Shown here piece by piece: positions 24,657-33,689 of a stretch of 37,658 nt of DNA. The stretch comes from Muribaculaceae bacterium. GTDB taxonomy: Bacteria; Bacteroidota; Bacteroidia; Bacteroidales; Muribaculaceae. The stretch is from positions 1 to 37,658 of the forward strand of contig JAKVKZ010000033.1 of NCBI GenBank assembly GCA_022484565.1. Reading direction: 5' to 3'. The notes beneath the pieces are model-generated. The model had not been told where the DNA came from. It did no database searches and worked only from the letters and a program-made list of their open reading frames with translations. A program made the translations under genes and the position numbers. Position 1 is the stretch's first letter. Every line of letters begins with the position of its first letter.

Positions 24657-26366
24657 ATGAGAAAAAGCATCAAGATAATCATAACAGCAGCCATAATAGC
24701 GGCGATAATCGCGCCGGCTGCAATAATCAAGGCAAAAACCAATGACGATGCGGCAATAGCAAGGAACATCGACATATTCACAAGCCTATACAAGGAACTG
24801 AACACATTCTACGTTGACAGCATCAACCCACAGAAATCGGTAGAGACAGCCATCAATGCGATGCTCGACGAAATCGACCCGTACACTGAATATATTCCCG
24901 CCAAGGACCAGGACGACTTCCTTACGATAACCACGGGGGAATACGGCGGCATAGGTTCGTACATAATGCAGAGCAAAGGCAGCGTGTACATTTCAGAGCC
25001 TTACGAGAACAGTCCGGCAGCATTGGCAGGACTTCGCGCAGGCGACAAAATCATAAAGATTGACAACGACAGCGTGAAAGGCTGGGAAAGCTCAAAAGTG
25101 AGCGAGCACCTTAAAGGACAAGCCAACACAAAGATAAAAGTGACGGTGTGCCGCCCATACACGACTGACAGCATCAAGACATTTGAAATCACCCGCAAGA
25201 AGATTCAAATAAATGCCGTGCCTTACTTTGGAGTGGTTCATGAAAACGTGGGATACATTTATCTGACGACATTCAACGAGAAAGCGCCTGAGGAAGTGAA
25301 GAACGCACTGCTCACGCTGAAAAAGAATCCGGCAGTGAAATACATAGTAATCGACCTGCGAGGAAATGGCGGCGGACTGCTGGAAAGCGCAGTGCAGATT
25401 GTGGGAATGTTCGTACCCAAAGGCACGGAAGTGCTACAGACGCGCGGACGCTCGAAGCAACAGGAAAAGACCTACAAGACCACGCAAGACCCAATCGACG
25501 CAAAAATACCATTGGCAGTGCTGACCGACGGCAATTCAGCATCGTCGAGTGAAATTGTGGCCGGCTCATTGCAGGACCTCGACCGCGCCGTGATAATCGG
25601 CTCGCGCTCCTACGGAAAAGGACTTGTACAGACCACACGCCAACTGCCATTCGACGGAATGCTGAAAGTGACGATAGCAAAATATTATATACCCAGCGGA
25701 CGACTGATTCAAGCAATCGACTACAGCCACCGCAACCCCGACGGCAGCGTGGCACGCATCCCCGACAGCCTTACGCACGTGTTCAAGACGCTTAACGGAC
25801 GCGAAGTGCGCGACGGAGGCGGAATAACGCCAGACATCAAAGTGGACTATCCGAAAGTTGACAGACTTTCATTCAACATAATCCGCGACAACTGGGCATT
25901 CAATTTCGCGACAAAATATGCCAGCGAACACGCCACAATCCCGTCAGCCGAAGATTTCACGATAACGGACTCGATATACAGCGAATTCAAGCATTTCATC
26001 AATCCAAAGACGTTTGCCTACGACAAAGTGTGCGAGGACAAACTGAAAGACCTGCGCGAATCAGCAGAAATTGAAGGATACATGACCGACTCGGCAAAAG
26101 TGGCGTTCGCATCGCTCGACAAACTTCTGAAGCATGACCTTCAGAAAGACCTCGACACGCACCGCAAAGCCATATCCGACCTGCTGGCAGGCGAGATTCA
26201 GAAACGCTACTATTATCAAAAGGGCGCAATCATACAGACCATCAAAGATGACGAGGCGCTGACACGTGCCGCTGAAATGTTCAACCGCCCGGGCGACTAC
26301 GTGACTTTACTGAAAATAGGCACGCCAAAAGAAAAAGCCAGCAAACCAAACAAAAAGAAGAAATAA
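24657..26366 (+). CDS. S41 family carboxy-terminal processing protease with PDZ domain
   Basis: The 569-aa protease has an N-terminal signal or anchor (about 5-26, very Ile/Ala-rich), a PDZ domain (about 90-180; GIGSYI ... AGLRAGDKIIKIDNDSV) and the S41 catalytic domain. The nucleophile Ser lies in GNSASSSEI (292-300) and the general base is Lys321 in SYGKGLVQT. IVIDLRGNGGG precedes it. A Lys-rich tail ends the protein. It probably acts in the periplasm on unstructured C-termini. mfd follows after 14 bp. TACTTTAG about 25 bp upstream is a weak -7 box. Confidence 0.93.
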   Translation: MRKSIKIIITAAIIAAIIAPAAIIKAKTNDDAAIARNIDIFTSLYKELNTFYVDSINPQKSVETAINAMLDEIDPYTEYIPAKDQDDFLTITTGEYGGIGSYIMQSKGSVYISEPYENSPAALAGLRAGDKIIKIDNDSVKGWESSKVSEHLKGQANTKIKVTVCRPYTTDSIKTFEITRKKIQINAVPYFGVVHENVGYIYLTTFNEKAPEEVKNALLTLKKNPAVKYIVIDLRGNGGGLLESAVQIVGMFVPKGTEVLQTRGRSKQQEKTYKTTQDPIDAKIPLAVLTDGNSASSSEIVAGSLQDLDRAVIIGSRSYGKGLVQTTRQLPFDGMLKVTIAKYYIPSGRLIQAIDYSHRNPDGSVARIPDSLTHVFKTLNGREVRDGGGITPDIKVDYPKVDRLSFNIIRDNWAFNFATKYASEHATIPSAEDFTITDSIYSEFKHFINPKTFAYDKVCEDKLKDLRESAEIEGYMTDSAKVAFASLDKLLKHDLQKDLDTHRKAISDLLAGEIQKRYYYQKGAIIQTIKDDEALTRAAEMFNRPGDYVTLLKIGTPKEKASKPNKKKK

Positions 26367-26380
26367 ATATTCAGTGCAAG

Positions 26381-29300
26381 GTGGACATCAACACTCTTTG
26401 CGACATTCTTAACCCAAAGGCACGCACCACGGCAATAGCCAAGATGCTTGCTAATGAGGGGAACAAAATAATGAGCATCGACGGACTTGCCGGTTCGGCA
26501 GCCGCGATGCTGTTTTCACGATTTCCACGTCGGGAACAGCCATATCTTATCATAGCCAACGACATTGACGAGGCCGGATACATGTATTACGACCTATGCC
26601 AAATCTGCGGAGAGCAAAGCGTGCTGATGCTGCCTTCGGGCTACAAGCGCGACATAAAATACGGGCAAGTTGACGCTCCGTCGGAAATTCTGCGCACTGA
26701 AGTGCTTAATGAATGGTACACGAGCAATACACTGTGCTGGGTGGTGACCTATCCAGAAGCTCTTGCCGAAAGAGTGTCGAAAAAGGAGACAATCAACAAG
26801 GCCACTTTGCGGCTTGCATTCCCAGGCACAGCCGACATGACCGAAACAGCGAAGAAACTGCGGGAATTGGGATTCAGTGAAGTTGATTATGTGTATGAAC
26901 CCGGGCAATTCGCACTTCGCGGCTCAATACTCGACGTGTTCTCCTATTCCAACGAACTCCCCTACCGCGTTGACTTTTTCGGCGACGACATCGACAGCAT
27001 CCGCACATTCGATGTGGAAACGCAATTGTCGAAAGGCAACGTGGATGAGATATTCATAATAAACGGTTCAAACGCCGACAGTTCGGTGGGCGTGTCGTTT
27101 TTGGACTATATTCCCGACGACACAATAATACTGTGCCGCGACCATGACTACATAATCGACCGAATAAACGCCATAGGCGATGAAAAGATTTCGGACAAAA
27201 CGGTGATTGCCGATGAAGGCGACAAGGACGCCATGCAGAAAATCATCGACACCGAAAGTTTTCAGCCGCGATTCGACAGTTTCCGGCGAGTGGACTATCA
27301 CTTCAACGAAAGCAGGCAACATGCCGACGCACGGCTTACGCTCAACTACATTCCGCAAGGCATATATCACAAGGATTTCGACCTGATAAGCAGCTCATTC
27401 AAGGATTTCCTCGCCAACGGCTTCAAGATTTTCATACTGTCGGACAGTGAAAAACAGATAGAACGGCTGAAAGTGATTTTTGAGGACCGAAAGGACGAAA
27501 TTGAATTCACGCCGATTCTAAGGACCGTGCATGAGGGATTCGTGGACAATAAGCTGAAAATATGCGTGTTCACCGACCATCAGATTTTCGACAGATTTCA
27601 TAAATACAGCCTGAAAAGCGACCGCGCACGGTCGGGAAAACTTGCTCTGTCGCTTAAAGAGCTGAACCAAATAGAAGTGGGCGACTACATTGTGCATGTT
27701 GACCACGGAGTGGGCAAATTCGGAGGACTTCTGCGCACCACAGTAAACGGGACTATGCAGGAAGTGATAAAACTGGTGTACATGAACGACGACATTATTT
27801 TCGTGTCGATTCATTCGCTACACAAACTTGCAAAATACCGCGGAAAAGAAGGCGTGCCACCAAAGCTGAACAAACTTGGCAGCGGGGCTTGGGACCGCAT
27901 GAAGGAGCGCACCAAATCGAAATTGAAGGACATTGCCCGCGACCTTATAAAGCTGTACGCAGCACGAAAGGACGAAAAAGGCTTCGCCTATTCGCCCGAC
28001 AGCTACATGCAGGAAGAACTTGAGGCATCGTTCATCTACGAGGACACGCCCGACCAACTGAAGGCGACAAATGCAGTGAAAGCCGACATGGAAAGTGAAC
28101 GTCCGATGGACAGACTCGTATGCGGAGATGTGGGATTCGGAAAGACAGAGGTGGCCATACGCGCAGCATTCAAGGCAGCCACCGACGGCAAACAGACGGC
28201 AGTGCTTGTGCCTACCACCGTGCTTGCATTCCAGCATTTCCAAACATTTACCGACCGGCTGAAAGATTTTCCAGTACGCATCGACTATCTAAGCCGCGCC
28301 CGCAAGGCAGCCGACGTGAAACAGATTCTCGCCGACCTTGCAGCAGGCAAAATCGACATTATAATAGGCACACACAAACTGATTGGCAAAGCAGTGAAAT
28401 TCCACGATTTGGGACTATTGGTAGTGGATGAGGAACAGAAATTCGGCGTTGCCACAAAGGAAAAGTTGAAGCAGCTGAAAGTGAACGTTGACACGCTCAC
28501 AATGTCGGCCACACCAATTCCGCGAACACTGCAATTCTCGCTGATGGGCGCACGCGACCTGAGCGCAATCAACACTCCGCCAGCCAACCGCTACCCTATC
28601 CTGACTTCGGTGAATACCGTAAGCGACGACATTGTGGCTGAAGCAATCAACTTCGAGATGTCGCGCGGGGGACAGATTTTCTTCATCAACAACCGCATTG
28701 AGGGCCTTACCGCAATAGAAGAAATGATTCACCGCCTTGTGCCCGACGCAAAAGTTATTGTCGCCCACGGGCAGATGCCTCCCGAAAAGCTTGAAAAAGC
28801 AATAATCGACTTCACAAATCACGACTACGACATACTGCTTTCCACTACCATTATAGAAAGCGGAATAGACATGCCGAACGTGAACACGATAATCATCAAT
28901 AATGCCCAAAACTTCGGACTGAGCGAGCTGCACCAACTGCGCGGACGCGTGGGACGAAGTTCGCGCAAGGCATTCTGCTATCTGCTCGTTCCGCCACGGA
29001 AAGTGCTTACAGAAGTGGCACGCAGGCGGTTGCAGGCCATCGAAAGTTTCTCGGAACTCGGCAGTGGCATCCACATAGCCATGCAGGACCTCGACATACG
29101 CGGAGCCGGCAATCTGCTGGGCGCTGAGCAAAGCGGATTCATTGCCGACCTCGGCTACGAGACATATCAAAGGATTCTGAAAGAGGCCGTGCTTGAACTG
29201 AAAACTGAAGAATTTGCCGACACATTCAAGGACGATGAGACGCTTTCAGCAAACGAAGACGAAAAGGCCTTCGTGGCCGACTGCACAATTGAATCGGACA

Positions 29301-29737
29301 TGGAATTGATGTTCCCAGCCACCTATGTGCCGCAGGAAGGTGAAAGGATCAGCCTTTATCAAGAACTCGACGGAATGGAGCGTGAGACCGACGTGATGGC
29401 ATTCCGCAAACGGCTTGAGGACCGCTTCGGAAAGATTCCAAAAGAAGGGCACGAACTGATACGCATAGTGACGCTGCGACGCATAGCCCGCACACTCGGA
29501 ATTGAGAAAATCAACCTGAAACTCGGAAAAATGTACGTTTATTTCGTCGGCGATGAGAACAAAGCCTATTATCAGTCGGCAGCATTCGGAAAGATATTGA
29601 ATTATCTCCAAAAATTCCCGCGCCGCTGCCACATCCGCGAAATATCAGGAAAACGCTCTATATTAATCGACAACGTCACCACAGTGGAGGAAGCCGTGGC
29701 GATATTCACCGAAATCACAGATTTGAAAGCTGTGTGA
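26381..29737 (+). CDS. mfd: Transcription-repair coupling factor
   Basis: The 1118-aa DNA translocase displaces stalled RNA polymerase and recruits UvrA. Order: UvrB-like N-terminal module (AGSAAAMLFSRFPRR, VYEPGQFALRGSILDVFSY), RNA polymerase-interaction domain around VGDYIVHVDHGVGKFGGL, RecG-like helicase with Walker A GDVGFGKT (582-589), DEEQKFGV (683-690), SATPIPRTLQ, HQLRGRVGRSSRKAFCY, and a C-terminal TRCF domain. The start is GTG at 26381; the frame is open only a little further and this gives the usual N-terminus. Probably co-transcribed with the S41 protease. Confidence 0.96.
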   Translation: MDINTLCDILNPKARTTAIAKMLANEGNKIMSIDGLAGSAAAMLFSRFPRREQPYLIIANDIDEAGYMYYDLCQICGEQSVLMLPSGYKRDIKYGQVDAPSEILRTEVLNEWYTSNTLCWVVTYPEALAERVSKKETINKATLRLAFPGTADMTETAKKLRELGFSEVDYVYEPGQFALRGSILDVFSYSNELPYRVDFFGDDIDSIRTFDVETQLSKGNVDEIFIINGSNADSSVGVSFLDYIPDDTIILCRDHDYIIDRINAIGDEKISDKTVIADEGDKDAMQKIIDTESFQPRFDSFRRVDYHFNESRQHADARLTLNYIPQGIYHKDFDLISSSFKDFLANGFKIFILSDSEKQIERLKVIFEDRKDEIEFTPILRTVHEGFVDNKLKICVFTDHQIFDRFHKYSLKSDRARSGKLALSLKELNQIEVGDYIVHVDHGVGKFGGLLRTTVNGTMQEVIKLVYMNDDIIFVSIHSLHKLAKYRGKEGVPPKLNKLGSGAWDRMKERTKSKLKDIARDLIKLYAARKDEKGFAYSPDSYMQEELEASFIYEDTPDQLKATNAVKADMESERPMDRLVCGDVGFGKTEVAIRAAFKAATDGKQTAVLVPTTVLAFQHFQTFTDRLKDFPVRIDYLSRARKAADVKQILADLAAGKIDIIIGTHKLIGKAVKFHDLGLLVVDEEQKFGVATKEKLKQLKVNVDTLTMSATPIPRTLQFSLMGARDLSAINTPPANRYPILTSVNTVSDDIVAEAINFEMSRGGQIFFINNRIEGLTAIEEMIHRLVPDAKVIVAHGQMPPEKLEKAIIDFTNHDYDILLSTTIIESGIDMPNVNTIIINNAQNFGLSELHQLRGRVGRSSRKAFCYLLVPPRKVLTEVARRRLQAIESFSELGSGIHIAMQDLDIRGAGNLLGAEQSGFIADLGYETYQRILKEAVLELKTEEFADTFKDDETLSANEDEKAFVADCTIESDMELMFPATYVPQEGERISLYQELDGMERETDVMAFRKRLEDRFGKIPKEGHELIRIVTLRRIARTLGIEKINLKLGKMYVYFVGDENKAYYQSAAFGKILNYLQKFPRRCHIREISGKRSILIDNVTTVEEAVAIFTEITDLKAV

Positions 29738-29757
29738 AATAATATTTGCCAATAATA

Positions 29758-29789
29758 TTTGTCAAATCCCAAACATTCTTATATCTTTG
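29758..29789 (+). promoter_or_regulatory. Promoter of the second ATPase gene
   Basis: -33 TTTG (29758-29761), a 20-bp spacer and -7 TATCTTTG (29782-29789), an almost ideal Bacteroidetes promoter. The -33 falls in the second of two direct AATAATATTTG repeats (29738-29748 and 29751-29761). Confidence 0.75.
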
Positions 29790-29802
29790 CATTACATAAA
29801 AG

Positions 29803-29825
29803 ATGTTACATAAATTATGTAACAT
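29803..29825 (+). promoter_or_regulatory. Palindrome in the 5' leader of the second ATPase gene
   Basis: ATGTTACATA and TATGTAACAT are perfect 10-bp arms around AAT, just downstream of the predicted transcription start and 23 bp before the ATG. Candidate operator or leader hairpin. Confidence 0.6.
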
Positions 29826-29848
29826 AAAAGTTGTAATAGCAATAAGCC

Positions 29849-30964
29849 ATGACAAATCCTTTTTTGACAACAGGTTATGCCGGTCCCGAATACTTTTGCG
29901 ACCGAAAAAAAGAGACAGAAGATTTGATTTCCGCCCTTGATAACGGGCGGGATGTAACCCTTATAAGCCCAAGGCGCATCGGCAAAACTGGGCTGATAAA
30001 AAATGCGTTTCACGAAATAGGAATGACGCATAAGGACACAGCATGCATTTATATTGACATTTTCGGCACACAAAACCAATATGAATTTGTCCGCACATTC
30101 AGCAAAGCAGTTGTTGGAAAGCTCGATTCATTCTCGGAATCGGCCTTAAAAAAGGTGATGCAATTCGTAAAGAACCTACGGCCAGTAATCCAAAATGACG
30201 AAATCACAGGAAATCCATCAATTACAGTAGATATTGTTCCCGAACAGTCGGAAGAAACGCTTGAACAAATATTCAACTACCTCAATCACTCAGAAAAGGC
30301 ATGTTACGTGGCATTCGATGAATTCCAACAAATAGCGACTTATCCCGAAAAAGGGCTTGAAGCAAAATTGCGGAGCTACATCCAATTTTTGCCAAACGTC
30401 CACTTCATATTTGCAGGCAGTAAAATGCACCTAATTGAAGAAATGTTCGCATCAGCAAAACGGCCATTCTATCAAAGCACTCAGAAGATGCACCTTGACG
30501 TGATTGGCAAAGAAAAATATTACGAGTTTGCTGCCGACAAATTCAAGGATGCGGGAAAAGAATTGCCTGAAGATGTATTCGATAATATTTACAATAGTTT
30601 TGACGGCTACACGTGGTACATCCAGACAATACTAAATCGTCTTTTCGCCGAGAAGGCCGATAAAGTGACGATTGAAGCGGTTAAGCAGATTATTGCCAAT
30701 TGCGTGGAGGAAGAACAATACACCTACCAACGATATTGTCAATTCGCCTCAGCTAACCAGCGGGCACTCTTGATTGCCATTGCCCACGAGAAGATTGTGA
30801 AGGAAATCAATGCCTCATCTTTCATCAAAAAATACGACCTCAAGGCCGCAAGCAGCGTGAATGTGGCACTGAAATGGCTAATCGACAATGAATTTGTGCT
30901 CGACAGTGAAGACGGCTACCGCATTTATGACCGATTCTTCCAAATCTGGTTGAATCGGCTATAA
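29849..30964 (+). CDS. Archaeal-type (ATPase_2-like) P-loop ATPase, stand-alone
   Basis: A 371-aa soluble ATPase. Walker A SPRRIGKT is at 40-47, Walker B CYVAFDEFQQ follows in the middle, then a FAGSKMHLIEEMF sensor region, with a winged-helix-like C-terminus (NVALKWLIDNEFVL ... YDRFFQIWL). Same broad clade as the protein at 18016-19434 but only distantly similar, and without the PD-(D/E)XK tail. These ATPases are multi-copy in Bacteroidetes genomes with unknown function. It has its own promoter and leader palindrome, and ends 19 bp before the stop of the convergent DUF4153 gene. Confidence 0.8.
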   Translation: MTNPFLTTGYAGPEYFCDRKKETEDLISALDNGRDVTLISPRRIGKTGLIKNAFHEIGMTHKDTACIYIDIFGTQNQYEFVRTFSKAVVGKLDSFSESALKKVMQFVKNLRPVIQNDEITGNPSITVDIVPEQSEETLEQIFNYLNHSEKACYVAFDEFQQIATYPEKGLEAKLRSYIQFLPNVHFIFAGSKMHLIEEMFASAKRPFYQSTQKMHLDVIGKEKYYEFAADKFKDAGKELPEDVFDNIYNSFDGYTWYIQTILNRLFAEKADKVTIEAVKQIIANCVEEEQYTYQRYCQFASANQRALLIAIAHEKIVKEINASSFIKKYDLKAASSVNVALKWLIDNEFVLDSEDGYRIYDRFFQIWLNRL

Positions 30965-30983
30965 ACGCTTTACGGCTGTTACA

Positions 30984-32642
30984 TTAGTTTCCGGCTATAG
31001 GGACTTTAGAGAAAATCAGAATTTTGGTGACAACCGGGTAATATCCATTATCGCTTATTTCTATTCTCGAAATAAGGACTTTCCAATTTCCATTTTCGGC
31101 AGTGAAATTAAATTCCGGCGCTGAATCCTGATTATTTTTCAGCCTATCCATGTTGGCGACAGGGATGAAAGTCATGATTTTCTGGTCTTTATAGAATATG
31201 TCAATTTTGTCATCTCGCTGAGTAGTGGTAAATGCGGGATCGCTCTCAGAATCATTATTAGAAATCATGCCGCAATAATACTTATAATCGCCTAAGCTGA
31301 TGCCTTTTGGAGTACTCCTCGTCCAACTTTTACTTTGCTCATCAGATGCAGAGTTATCATTTACAGGCATATAATTGCCATATTTATGCACCATTTCTTC
31401 ATGGCCTTTGGCATCAGCGAGATAGCCATAACAACTTACAAATTCCTCGTATGCCGACTCCTTCACTGAATCAGCAAGGAGGTAATTTATGTCGGTCTTC
31501 AGTTTATTCGTCTTGGCATCAAGCAAATTCAAGGCAGTGATATAACGGTTGAAACGCTGCTGCTGCGAATACATGCCAATGCTTTTCGCGCTGATGCCAG
31601 GAATGTAGGTAAGCAGGACAATCACACACGAGGCAATGACGGCAAGCAACTGATAACGGTTGTGCTTCTTAGTGAGCAGTAAAGCGACAAAAGCCACCAT
31701 CACAATTCCGGCAAAGAGCAAATAAGTGCGCAATTCAGTCAAACCATAATCAGACACACGGCTGAGCAAAGCTATCCAGAACATCACCAGCGGAGGAAGA
31801 CTGAAGTAGGCAAAATTGCGGAAGAACCATTTATAATATTTGCTTTCAGCCACTTCCTGAAGCATACGTCCCACAAGCGCAACGATGAAATAAGCCACCG
31901 TAAGAACTGCCAGCCCACCCTTCGGTAAAGTCCATGAAATTATTATCTTAGCAAAATATACGTAGAGAATCGCAGTGTAGATTACGATGGCAGGACAAAT
32001 CACGAAATCAATCACAATCCTGATGAACTTGGGCAAATGCCACTCCTGCTCCACCTTCTCCTCACGCAAATTGTGCAAGAAAAGGAACAAAAGTGGAAAG
32101 ACAAGCACTGATGCGAATAAAGCCAAACGTTCTTCACCATTTGGGCCTAAAATTCCAAAAAGATATTTCAAGGTCTCGAATATAATGAGCAATGCCAAGA
32201 ACAGCACGCCCGAAATCAAGGCCGAAATCAGCAAATCGAGACAAATGGTGACGAAATTGCGGGCAAAGCCTGCATTATCACGACTCTTGCCACTGAGAAA
32301 GAGAACGATGGCAGCAAGAAGAATAGTGAAACCGAAGCTTGGACTGTCGACGTAAGACTTCATATCAACCAGCATCAGCAAAACGACAGTGATGACCGAT
32401 GCATAATAGATAAGGCGCAACCGCTTCGAGCACAACATATTCAAAGTGTAAGCGAGCACCAAAACTATAGGGAAATAGCACATCGACGACCAATATCGAG
32501 CAGCATTGCTACCACTAACACCGTCAATCGACACAAGCCATTGCGAAAGACCGAAGAAAAAGACGCACATAATGATTTCAACAGGGAATTTTGCAATAAA
32601 CCTTTTAACATCAGAGGAAAACTTTTCAAAATCTATTTTCAT
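30984..32642 (-). CDS. DUF4153 polytopic membrane protein
   Basis: A 552-aa protein with about 11 or 12 hydrophobic segments in the first 360 residues (for example PVEIIMCVFFFGLSQWLV, LLISALISGVLFLALLIIF, LLAVIASCVIVLLTYI), then a soluble C-terminal domain of about 190 residues. The layout and the GLPG-like GPNGEERLALFASVLVFPLLFLF block match Bacteroidetes DUF4153. Function unknown; sensing or transport has not been shown. A TATCTTTG -7 box 26 bp upstream gives it its own promoter. Confidence 0.8.
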   Translation of the reverse strand: MKIDFEKFSSDVKRFIAKFPVEIIMCVFFFGLSQWLVSIDGVSGSNAARYWSSMCYFPIVLVLAYTLNMLCSKRLRLIYYASVITVVLLMLVDMKSYVDSPSFGFTILLAAIVLFLSGKSRDNAGFARNFVTICLDLLISALISGVLFLALLIIFETLKYLFGILGPNGEERLALFASVLVFPLLFLFLHNLREEKVEQEWHLPKFIRIVIDFVICPAIVIYTAILYVYFAKIIISWTLPKGGLAVLTVAYFIVALVGRMLQEVAESKYYKWFFRNFAYFSLPPLVMFWIALLSRVSDYGLTELRTYLLFAGIVMVAFVALLLTKKHNRYQLLAVIASCVIVLLTYIPGISAKSIGMYSQQQRFNRYITALNLLDAKTNKLKTDINYLLADSVKESAYEEFVSCYGYLADAKGHEEMVHKYGNYMPVNDNSASDEQSKSWTRSTPKGISLGDYKYYCGMISNNDSESDPAFTTTQRDDKIDIFYKDQKIMTFIPVANMDRLKNNQDSAPEFNFTAENGNWKVLISRIEISDNGYYPVVTKILIFSKVPIAGN

Positions 32643-32667
32643 GACTTATCCTTTTAAATTGTTGCGG

Positions 32668-32675
32668 CAAAGATA
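32668..32675 (-). promoter_or_regulatory. -7 box of the DUF4153 gene
   Basis: Minus strand TATCTTTG, full match to TAnnTTTG, 25 bp before the ATG at 32642. Confidence 0.55.
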
Positions 32676-32749
32676 TGAATTAAAAAATGACATGAACAAG
32701 TGCCATAAATAAATATTAAGAATAATTCCATATAAAGCATTGAAATCAC

Positions 32750-32757
32750 TATCTTTG
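32750..32757 (+). promoter_or_regulatory. Plus-strand -7 box facing the 3' end of the LytTR gene
   Basis: TATCTTTG on the plus strand with no sensible ORF downstream. A transcript would be antisense to the LytTR regulator. The surrounding spacer 32643-32828 holds no gene. Confidence 0.35.
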
Positions 32758-32828
32758 CCCTAAGAATTAAGGAAAAGAAATAATTCACATCACTTTAGGA
32801 CAAGGAAATAAAGCTCTGTTTGGGGAAG

Positions 32829-33569
32829 TTACAGGCGGCTGAAACGCTGGATAAGTTTACGGCGATACATGCGGCCCACCTTGACGGTGTCGATATAATC
32901 GAACGGCGGCAGGAAATGGCACTTATTGTCGATTACTTCCGAAAGATAATTCAAATTGATGATAAACGACTGATGCACCTGCACAAAGCGGGGATCAAAG
33001 CCTAAAATCATGGCGTTGGTCACTGAACGCTTCAGCACAAAGCCACGCTTGTTGCCGGCAACATAAACTTCCCACAGACGCCGGTTGCTATTATAGCAGA
33101 ACAGCCCGATATCCTTTATATGCACCAAGCGGAAATCGGTAGTGTTAAGGAAAAGCAGAATTTTTTCTTCAGCATCTATACGTTCCATCGACTTCGGCTT
33201 CATTTCCTCCTCATTGGCGGCAAACCTGTCGATTATCAGCTTCAGCTCATCATCATCGACGGGCTTCAGAAGGTAATCAAACGCATTTTTGCGGAACGAC
33301 TGCAACATATATTCATCGTAAGTGGAATAAATCACAACTCCACAATTAATGCTGCCGTCCTTCTGAATCATGTCGAGCACATCCATGCCCGTCATGTCGG
33401 GGAGCTGCACATCAAGAAAGAGGAGGTCAACTTTTTCATCAAGTAGCATCTCATATCCAGCCTTGCCTGTTCCGGCAGTGCAAGTAACTTCAATTCCATT
33501 CATCGCATTCAGTTTTCCGGCGAGAACTTCAATTGATTTAGGGTCGTCATCAATAATTCCTATTTTCAT
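32829..33569 (-). CDS. LytTR-family response regulator
   Basis: A 246-aa protein with a receiver domain (1-120; acidic DDD at 7-9, phospho-acceptor Asp53 in LLFLDVQLPDMTG, LLKPVDD near 103) and a C-terminal LytTR DNA-binding domain (about 145-245; FVQVHQSFIINLNYL then YRRKLIQRFSRL). It should act as a transcription factor when phosphorylated by the histidine kinase encoded 120 bp upstream on the same strand. Confidence 0.93.
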   Translation of the reverse strand: MKIGIIDDDPKSIEVLAGKLNAMNGIEVTCTAGTGKAGYEMLLDEKVDLLFLDVQLPDMTGMDVLDMIQKDGSINCGVVIYSTYDEYMLQSFRKNAFDYLLKPVDDDELKLIIDRFAANEEEMKPKSMERIDAEEKILLFLNTTDFRLVHIKDIGLFCYNSNRRLWEVYVAGNKRGFVLKRSVTNAMILGFDPRFVQVHQSFIINLNYLSEVIDNKCHFLPPFDYIDTVKVGRMYRRKLIQRFSRL

Positions 33570-33689
33570 GATTCACATATTTTTCTGCAAATTAAGCAGA
33601 TATATCACAGAATTGCAAGAAAAACGCACGAGTTTCTCCATTTATGCCAAAAAGAATGATTAAATGGCTCGAAACCGTGTCCAAACGAA

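Noticed and set aside
28415-29170. 251-residue minus-strand open frame inside mfd
   Set aside because: It is a shadow of the mfd helicase domains, with no recognisable protein features.
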